Positions 6,282 to 6,350 of a stretch of DNA of 6,350 nucleotides are shown here, one piece after another (within the stretch, counting starts at the first letter, position 1; each line of letters opens with the position of its first letter). The notes beneath the pieces are model-generated. The model saw only the letters and a program-made list of their open reading frames with translations. It did not search any database and was not told where the DNA came from. Source of the stretch: an uncultured Blautia sp. (GTDB lineage: Bacteria; Bacillota; Clostridia; Lachnospirales; Lachnospiraceae); NCBI GenBank assembly GCA_946538475.1, contig CAMNGN010000111.1:1-6350 (forward strand), written 5' to 3'. The position numbers and the translations under genes were made by a program.

Positions 6282-6350
6282 AAACACACGGGGACGGTCC
6301 TTTTGTGTTCGTGTATTTTGCGAACACAAAGGGCCCGTCCCCGTGTGTTT
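6282..6350. repeat. long REP-like palindrome, 30-bp stem, reaching the window edge
   Basis: The left arm (6282-6311) and the reverse complement of the right arm (6321-6350) match at 28 of 30 positions, with a 9-base loop (6312-6320). The two differences are at 6298 (a true mismatch) and 6301 (a T-G wobble), so folded RNA or single-stranded DNA would be very stable. The arms carry GGGGACGG and TTTGTGTTCG. There is no coding potential and no transposase in view. It may be a non-autonomous REP or MITE element. It could also stop transcription entering from the right and so insulate the mgsA promoter. The true right end may lie beyond the window. Confidence 0.8.

Noticed and set aside
6248..6350. 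The repeated units as a CRISPR array
   Set aside because: There are only two units with different stems and a 9-base gap between them, with no regular spacers and no cas gene.

Overview
This 6,350-base window looks like chromosomal DNA from a member of the Bacillota, class Clostridia, most likely the Lachnospiraceae. That assignment is an inference. It rests on the closeness of the small alarmone synthetase to Bacillus subtilis RelQ, the pairing of coaD with an acidic-tailed coiled-coil protein typical of Clostridia, the clear AAGGAG-type ribosome binding sites, and a perfect TATAAT promoter box. No rRNA, tRNA, CRISPR array, transposase or phage gene is visible.

All seven genes lie on the minus strand, so transcription runs from right to left. 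The right edge (about 6173-6350) is non-coding. It holds two GGGACGG-headed palindromic units, the second an almost perfect 30-bp stem hairpin reaching the window edge, and then an AT-rich stretch leading to a good promoter (6144-6172). That promoter drives mgsA (methylglyoxal synthase), rsmD (16S rRNA G966 methyltransferase), coaD (phosphopantetheine adenylyltransferase) and a coiled-coil protein gene. These four are packed with a 4-base overlap and gaps of 2 and 18 bases, so they form one operon.

A 129-base gap (3885-4013) with a 9-bp hairpin separates this operon from a second set: pepD (M20C dipeptidase), relQ (small (p)ppGpp synthetase) and a YgiQ-family radical SAM protein cut off by the left edge of the window. 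relQ and the ygiQ-like gene share one base in a TAATG junction, which suggests translational coupling. Whether the second set has its own promoter in the gap or is reached by read-through cannot be settled from sequence alone.

Most of the window is housekeeping: ribosome modification, coenzyme A synthesis, peptide turnover, stringent-response signalling and glycolytic bypass. I see no clearly new system. The points most worth a second look are an MgsA with changes at several normally conserved active-site positions, a RelQ with a C-terminal extension of about 67 residues coupled to a radical SAM gene, and the palindromic repeats at the right edge.
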